Virus record (IMG/VR): IMGVR_UViG_3300020205_004428
Coordinates: 1-29,537 of that record
DNA length: 29,537 nt
Reading direction: 5' to 3' (one strand)
Source of the DNA: a virus
Position 1 is the first letter of the stretch, and every line of letters starts with the position of its first letter. Below, one piece after another: positions 4,783 through 13,700 of this stretch. The translations under genes were made by a program, and so were the position numbers. The notes below the pieces were generated by a model that worked only from the letters and a program-made list of their open reading frames with translations, was not told the origin of the DNA and searched no databases.

Positions 4783-7700
4783 ATGATAGGGACTGGATTT
4801 GAATCTAGGGTTAAAGTACAACAAATAGTTCAAAATCAACTTCCAGAATTTATACTGGATGAAAGCCCTAATGCGGTTGAATTTTTAAAGCAATATTATA
4901 TTTCTCAGGAATATCAGGGCGGTCCTGTAGATATTGCAGAAAATCTAGATCAATATTTAAAACTTGACAATCTTACTCCAGAAGTTATTGTAAGTAAAGT
5001 TGGCCTTACTACCAATATCGATTCCAATGTAGGAATCATTACAGTAACAAGTACCAAAGGATTTCCTCAAAAATATGGTTTAATTAAAATTGATGATGAA
5101 ATTATTACATATACTGGAATAACGACAAATACATTTACTGGTTGTATTCGTGGATTTAGTGGTGTTACTAATTATCATCAGGATTTAAATTCTGAAGAAT
5201 TAGTATTTTCTGAATCGGAGAAGGCATCACATTCTGGAAATACTTCAGTAGAAAATCTAAGTTCATTATTTTTAAAAGAATTTTATAAAAAGTTAAAATC
5301 ATCATTAACTCCTGGATTAGAGAATAATGATTTTGTTTCTGATTTGAATGTAGGAAATTTTATAAAAAATGCTAGATCTTTTTATCAATCTAAAGGAACT
5401 GATGAATCATTCAGAATTTTATTTAATGTTCTTTATGGTGTAACACCAAAAGTCGTAAATTTAGAAGATTATTTAATCAAACCATCTTCTGCAGAATTTA
5501 TAAGAAGGGAAGTTATAGTAGCAGAAAGAATATCGGGAGATCCTACAAAATTAGTCGGTCAAACAATCAAAAAATCTACTGAATCAATTACTATTACTAG
5601 TGCTTCAGTATCTGAAGTAGAAACATTTAGTAGAAAAAATAAACAATATTTTAAAATTTCACTTTTTGTTGGTTATAATGAATTTTCTGCAGTTGAAGGT
5701 AATTTTACAATTACACCAAATACTAAATGCTTAGAAAATATTGAAATTGGATCTTCAGTCATTAGTGTAGACTCTACAATCTCATTTCCAGAATCTGGAA
5801 CTCTTTTTTCTGGCAATAATATAATTTCATATACAAGTAAAAGTGTTAATCAATTCTTTGGTTGTACTGGAATTAAATATGCAATTTCCTTAAGTGATAA
5901 TATAAGATCTAATGAGATTTATTATGGATATGAAAATGGTGATATTACTAAAAAGGTTGAATTAAGATTAACTGGAGTATTATCAAAATTTAAACAAATT
6001 TCAGAATCTTTAAAAGTTAGTGAGGGAGATGAAATTTTTGTTAAAAATCTTGGAGAAATTATTAAAAATCCATCCGAAAATAAATCGTACAAGGAAATTT
6101 TTGCAAATTCTTGGATATACAATACAAGCTCTAGATATCAAATATCAAGTATAAATGGATCTGCATTTGTACTGGGCAGTAAAATTGATAGATCTAGTTT
6201 AAAAGTTGGAGATCGTGTAGAAATTATTGAGAGGGGAACAAATAATATACTGTCAGATCCTTTAAATTTACCATATATTTCATTAGTTGTTTCGGATACA
6301 CAAGTTAATTTGAATAATCTTTCTGGATTTATTCCAGATAATAATCAAGAATATGATTTAAGAAGAAAGGTTAATAAAGCAAGTAGTTCAATAGTTCCAA
6401 TTGAATTTGGAAACAATGTTACTCTTTCTGACATACAAAATGTATATAATGAAAATGATGAATATATGTATATTGCATCCAATTCATTACCATCAAATAA
6501 TAATGAATTATCAATTCCATATGCATACCAGATAACAAAGAATATTAATACTGTTAATGTTAGTGGATTAAGTGATCAAATTTCTAGTGGAAGATACTCT
6601 ACATTATTATTCAATAGTTCTGTACCGTTCATTAATGGTGACAGAGTTTATTATACTTCTCCAGAAAATTCCACTTTAGATTTGGAGACTGGAAGTTATT
6701 ATGTTGAAGTACTATCACCAGCAAATAAGATAAGACTATACGAATCAAAAGCATTTGTTGGTACAAATCAATATGTAACTTTTACTAGTGGGAATTTTAT
6801 ATCTCAAACACATACATTTACATTATATTCACAAAGATCTTCAAAAATATCTGCTCAAAAATTACTTAGAAAATATCCATTAAATACAAATATAACAAAT
6901 GGCACTAATGAAGTAACAATTCCAGGATCTATTGGAATGTTAATCAATGGTGTAGAAATTAAAAATTACAAATCTGATGATAAAATTTATTATGGACCAT
7001 TAGAATCAATTAATGTACTAAATGGGGGAAATAACTATGACGTTATTAATCCACCATTAATATCAGTATCTTCAGGAGAAGGAGTGAATGCATTAGTTCA
7101 ACCAGTAGTTAGTGGAAGTATTGAAAAAGTTTATATTGATAATCAAGAATTTGATATTAACAATATAATTTCAATTAATGTTACTGGTGGAAATGGTAAA
7201 GGAGTTACTTTAGAACCAATCATCAAAAAGAGAGTTAGGGAAGTTTATTTTGATGCAAGAATCACCAAAGGCATTGATATTGTAAACGAAACTATTCAAT
7301 TTTTGACAAATCATAATTTTACAAGCGGTGACCCAATAATTTACAATTCAAATAGCAATTTATCTCTTGGAATAGGAACTTATGGTGGATCAAATTTAGA
7401 TCAAAATAAAACATTAATAAACAATGCAACTTATTACGCAAAGGTTCTTAATAATACTGCAATCAACTTATATCCCACTCTTTCAGATTATTCTTCAGGA
7501 ATTAATACAATAGGATTCACTGGAATAAATGCCTCAGGTATTCATAAATTTAGAACTGTTTCCAATAAAAAAACATTATCTGAACTAAAAGTAATTAATG
7601 GTGGGAGTGATTATACAAATAGAAAGTTAATTGTAACTCCTACTGGAATATCTACAATTAATCATGCTGTTAATTTTAATAATCATGGTTTTAATGATGG

Positions 7701-10700
7701 AGAATTGGTAGTATATGATTATGAAACGTCAAATATAACTGGAATTTCAACTACAAATCAATATTATATTTTAAAATTTAATGATGATTCTTTTAGATTA
7801 TGTGATGCTGGTATTGGTGGAACAAATAGGACAAATTATATTAGAAAGAATTATGTAAAATTTACTTCTACTGGTTCTGGTTATCAATATTTTAATTATC
7901 CAAAAATTTCTGTTTCTGTACAATATTCTCCCGTAGGATTTAGTACTGAGGTACTGTCAATTATTGCAACTCCAATAGTTAAAGGAAGTATTATTGATAC
8001 CTACCTATATGAAGGTGGAACTGGATATGGATCAACAATATTGAATTTACATAAAAAACCATTAATAAAAATAAAAACAGGAAAGGAAGCTCAAATAACT
8101 CCAGTTATTGTTAATGGATCAATTATCTCAGTAAATATAAATTATGGTGGATATGAATATTATTCAATTCCAGATTTAATTGTTAATGATTCCAGTAAAT
8201 CTGGATCTGGATCTGAACTTAGGGCAATTGTCACTAATAATAAAATTACATCCGTAAGCATCATAAATCCAGGTATTGGATATTCTAGTTCATCAACTAT
8301 TATTAAAGTTAAACCATCAGGTTCTAATGCAGTTTTAGATTCAAGTGTTAGATCTTTGAGAGTCAATAATAACATAAAATTTGGTGATGAATTATTAATT
8401 GAATCTGATAATAATTTACAATATTCAATTTGTGGATATTATGATACTCTAAGATTATCATTAAATGATAATGGTGTGCAACATTCTCCAATAATTGGAT
8501 GGGCATACGATGGAAATCCAATATATGGTGCATATGGATATTCAAACGCTGAGGATCCTAACACACTACAAAAAGCATTGATTTCTGGATATGAATTAAA
8601 TACTTCAAATATAACTGATAGACCACTACAATTTGCTGATGGATTTTTTGTAGAAGATTACCAATATACAAATTCTGGAGATTTAGATGCAAATAATGGA
8701 AGATTTGGGAAAACTCCGGAATTTCCAAATGGTATTTATGCATATTTTTCAACGATTGAAGAAGAAACCTTAAAGTCTAAATTTCCATATTTTATTGGTG
8801 ATACTTATAGGTCAAATGTAATTAAAGAAAATTTTACACTCGATCAAACTTATGACTTCAATAGTTCAACTTTATTAAGAAATACTTTTCCATATAAAGT
8901 TTCTGAACTATATGCTGATAATGATTTTATACTTGAATCTAATGAAATTTTAAATCAAAAAACAATTATAGAATCTGTAACCGATGGATATATAAATTCA
9001 ATCGATATATTGAATTCTGGATATGATTATAAAGTAAATGATATTTTAGAATTTGATGATAATGGAACAGAAGGTGGAGGATTGATTGCAAAAGTATCAT
9101 CCATAAAAGGAAAAGATATTGTATTACTGAATACTTCTGTAGAAACATATAATAGTGCTATTTTTACCTGGAAATATGATAATACAGTAAAAGTTTCTAT
9201 ATTACCAAATCATAATCTCTCAAATAATGATTATGTTATAATTTCTGGATTTTCTACTAGTTTATCATTATTAAATGGATCCTACCAAATAGGAATTACT
9301 TCTTATTATTCAAATGTATTAAAAAATATTCCAGCATCAACTGCGGGATTGACAACTGAGATATATGTGTCACAATTCCCTTCAGAGACGATATCTATTG
9401 GTAGTAGTATTAGAATTGGGGCAGAAACATTATCAGTTCTAGAAGTCTTTAAAAATCTGAATATACTGAGAGTACAAAGAGGTTCAACTGGAGTATCCCA
9501 TACTGCAACCTCCCAAATAAATTTTATTCCAGATTCTTTTAGAATTTCCAAAAATATAGATTATTTTGAATCTAAACTTAATGATAAAGTTTATTTTAAT
9601 CCAGTAGAATCAATTGGTATTGGAACTCAAATTGGAACTACATCTTCAATAACATTTGAATTTGGCGATTCTAATACTACAAGAATTATTCCAACTCAAG
9701 GAATTTATATCCAAAATCATCCATTCAATACAAATCAACAGATTATTTTTAGAAGATCCACATCAGATTATATTTCAGTATCAACTTCACCGAGTGGTAC
9801 ACAATTTAACATACCTTCTACTGGAGATTCTCAAATTCTTTATGTAGTAAATAAAAATAAAGATGTTATTGGATTAAAAACTTCTATCAATTCTTCTGAA
9901 TTGTTTTTTGTCGATCTTAATGGCGGAAACGATGATGACAAATATTCATTTGAAAGTACATATTCACAGATAACTGCAAAAGTTCAAAGAATAAAATCTA
10001 CAGTTTCAGTATCAACTTCACATGAATTATCAAATGGTGATAATATTTTACTAAAAGTAAAACCAAATCTTTCAGTTGGAATTGGAACTTCAACATCAGT
10101 ATATGTAAAAAGAAATGCAACTAATGGAAATATATTAATCAATCCAATTGGATTCAACTCCACAGGTATTAATACATCAACAAGTACAATAACAATTAAT
10201 TCACATAATTTAAATACTGGAGATAAAATATCATATTCTGCAGATTTAATTGCATCTGGATTATCATCTGATTCATACTATGTTTGTAAGATTAATGATA
10301 ATCAAATTAAACTTTCGGAAACATATTTTGACTGTAAGAATGATCCACCCATTATAGTAAGTATTGCAAGTACTGGAGGTAGAAATCAATTTATTTCATT
10401 AATAAATCCCCAAATTAAATCAATTAAAAATAATAATTTAATATTTAATTTAAGTGACTCCTCTTTGACAGGATATAGATTTAAGATTTATTACGATCAA
10501 GAATTTAAAAATGAATTTGTTTCTACTGCAACAACTACTGGTTTCACACTTTCTGGTATAGGGACAATTGGAATTTCTTCTACAGCATCACTTAATATTA
10601 ATTATGATTCCACATTACCGACAAAATTATATTACAATTTGGAAAAAAATGGATATATAAGTACTTCCGATATTTCTGTTATTAATAATTCTCAAATTTT

Positions 10701-13700
10701 ATTTACAAATAGTGGATATGATTCGAATTTTAATTATAAAATTTTTGGAGTTGGATCTACTACATTCAGTTTTTCGTTAGATAAGATTCCAGAAAAATTA
10801 TCATATTCGCAAAATGAATGTGATACTCTAGAATATACTACAGATTCTTTATTAGTAAAAGGCCCAATTAATAAGATTAATATTGTTTCTGGTGGGACTG
10901 ATTATAAGAAATTGCCAGTTTTTAGTGGATCAAATTCTATTGATGGTAAAGATGCATACCTCATTCCAAAATCAAATACAATAGGAAATATAAGAGAAGT
11001 TAGAATTACTAATGAAGGATTTGAATATTCTTCGGATAAAACACTGCAACCATTTGCTTATATATCACCATTAATTACAATAGAAAATTCAGATACTATT
11101 GGAATTATTACAGTAACTGATGGTGGAACAAATTATATAAGTCCACCATCAATAGTAATTGTAGATAATACAACTGGGGAAAAAATTGATAGTGGAGTAT
11201 TAGAAGCAAAACTAGCAGATAATTCTATTTCTTCAGTAGATATAGTACAAAATCCAAAAGGACTACCTTCTACAACTGTAAGGTTAGTTGCAACAAATAA
11301 TACTAACGGTGTTAGTATTCAGTCTGTAGAATCATCATCTACTGGAATTTTTACATGTTATATAACAACTCCAGTATTAGGATATTCTATAGCACCATTT
11401 GATGTTGGCGATAAAGTTTTTGTTGAGGGCATAACAAAATCTGGAACTAATGGGACAGGATTTAATTCTGAAGATTATGGGTATGAATTCTTTACTATAT
11501 CTGCATATCAAGCAACTAATCCAGATAAAATCACATTTAATATTTCCAATTTAACTTCAAATACTGGATTAGCAAATGAAATTCAAGATTCATTTGCAAC
11601 TATTATAAATTATAAAAATTATCCAAATTTTGAAATAACTCAAATACCATCATATTTCTTAATTGGTGAAAGAATTATTTCAAATAATGTTGAAAGGGAT
11701 CTAATTATAACGGATAGCACTGAAACTTTTATTAAAGTATTTGGTTCTTATGAGTTATCATTAGATGAAGTTATTAAAGGTAAGGAATCTGGAAATATAG
11801 CGACTATAAAAAAAATTGAAAACAATACAGGATTATTTGAGATTAATTACTCAACTGAAAAATCTATCGGATGGGTAAATGATACTGGAAAATTAAATTA
11901 TGATAATCAAACAATTCCCGATAATGATTATTATCAAAATCTTTCATATACAGTAAAAAGTCCTATTCAGTATGAAGATCTAAAAACTGCTGTCAATAGT
12001 TTACTTCATACTAGTGGATTAAAAAACTTTGCAGACACTGGAATTACATCTACGGCAAGTTCAGAACTATCAGGAAATACTGTAGATTCACTTATTATTG
12101 ATATTATTAATGAAAAAAGAGTAGATACAGTTTATAATTTTGATCTAGTTAAAGATATTGATATATTAGAAAACTCTTCTAAAATTTTAAAATTAAAAAA
12201 TATTTCATTGACACCATATATTAAATGTGATAATAATATTGTTTTGGGAATTGATAATATAAATCGTCAATTTTCCAATTTAGAGACAGAACCTAGTGAA
12301 TTTTTAAATATTCTTAGATTAGGATCAAATGATTCATACAATAATCTAATATTCAGAATTTCTAATTTGGATAATTCTCAAATTCAATTTACAGAATTAG
12401 TAGTATTGAATAATACAATTGATACTTTCTTATTGAATAAAAGTACCATATCAAATACTGGTGAAGAATTTGGAGAATTTTCAATATTTACGGATCAATT
12501 TAATGATTCATATTTAAGGTTCAATCCAACTAATCCATATGATATTGATTATGATTTAAAATCTATCAAAACTACCTTTAATACAATTCTTCCGGGAATA
12601 GGTACACAATCTATAGGATTTGTAGATTTAACGGGATTGAATATTGGTGTACAATCAGGTATAACGACATCAATTATATCAGCACAAACCAGTAAATTAG
12701 AATCTTTATATGCAGATGTGCAAGTAATTGATGCTATAACAAATGAAATGACTTTTGTAGAGTTATATTTGGCACATGATGGCACTAATACTTATATTTC
12801 AGAATACTATGTTGACTCAGAATCAAAAACTGGCAATTATTCGGGAAATTTTATAGGGACATTCAGTTCAACAATATCTTCCGGAATATTATCATTAAAT
12901 TTTAAAAATACGAGTACACATCAAGTTAAACTTAGATCAAAAATTGTTGGATTTGGATCAACAGCAGTTGGTGTCGGTACTTATAGATTTAAGAAATCTG
13001 GACAACTTGCCGGAAATGAAAGAAGTGCAAAATATGAATCCAAATATCAATCGAATGTTTCAACTGCATCAACAGATATAATTTCATTAAATAAAAATAA
13101 TTTTAATGCAATCAAATCATTAGTTAAAGTAAGTTTCGGATCAACTATATCTTTACATAAAGTTTCATTACTTCAAGATACTAATAATATTTTTGTGGAG
13201 CAATCAGCATTTCTTTCTGTTGGAAGTACTACAGGTATTGGATCTTTTGGTGGAGAATATTCTGGAAGTGATTTTATATTGAAATTTTATAAATCACCTG
13301 AAGTATCCGGTACGATTAAAATATCATCATTTAATCAATGCATTTATACAGTAATTGATGATATCAATATTCCACCAGATTTAATTTATGGAACTTTAAC
13401 TGATTCGGTTCAAGTTAATTCTTATAATGCACTCAATGGAGATAGAATTAATAAAACTGCATTTAATATGACTACTAATGATGGATATCCAATTTTTGCA
13501 CAAACTTTTGATCCATCAGATGCATTGATATTAAATCTATCTACTGGTTTATTTACAATAGACAATCATTTCTTTAGTAGTGGTGAAAAATTAATATATA
13601 CCCCAAAATCAACTTTTATTGGAGTTTCTGCAAGTCCTCTTATGGTTGGGGCATCACCACTTCCATCCGAAGTTTATGCCATTAGAGAATCTGCAAATAC

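Noticed and set aside
8160-9551. Several antisense frames of 60-81 codons under the giant gene
   Set aside because: They lie opposite a well-supported coding frame, have compositions explained by the complementary strand of an AT-rich gene, and show no ribosome sites or domains.
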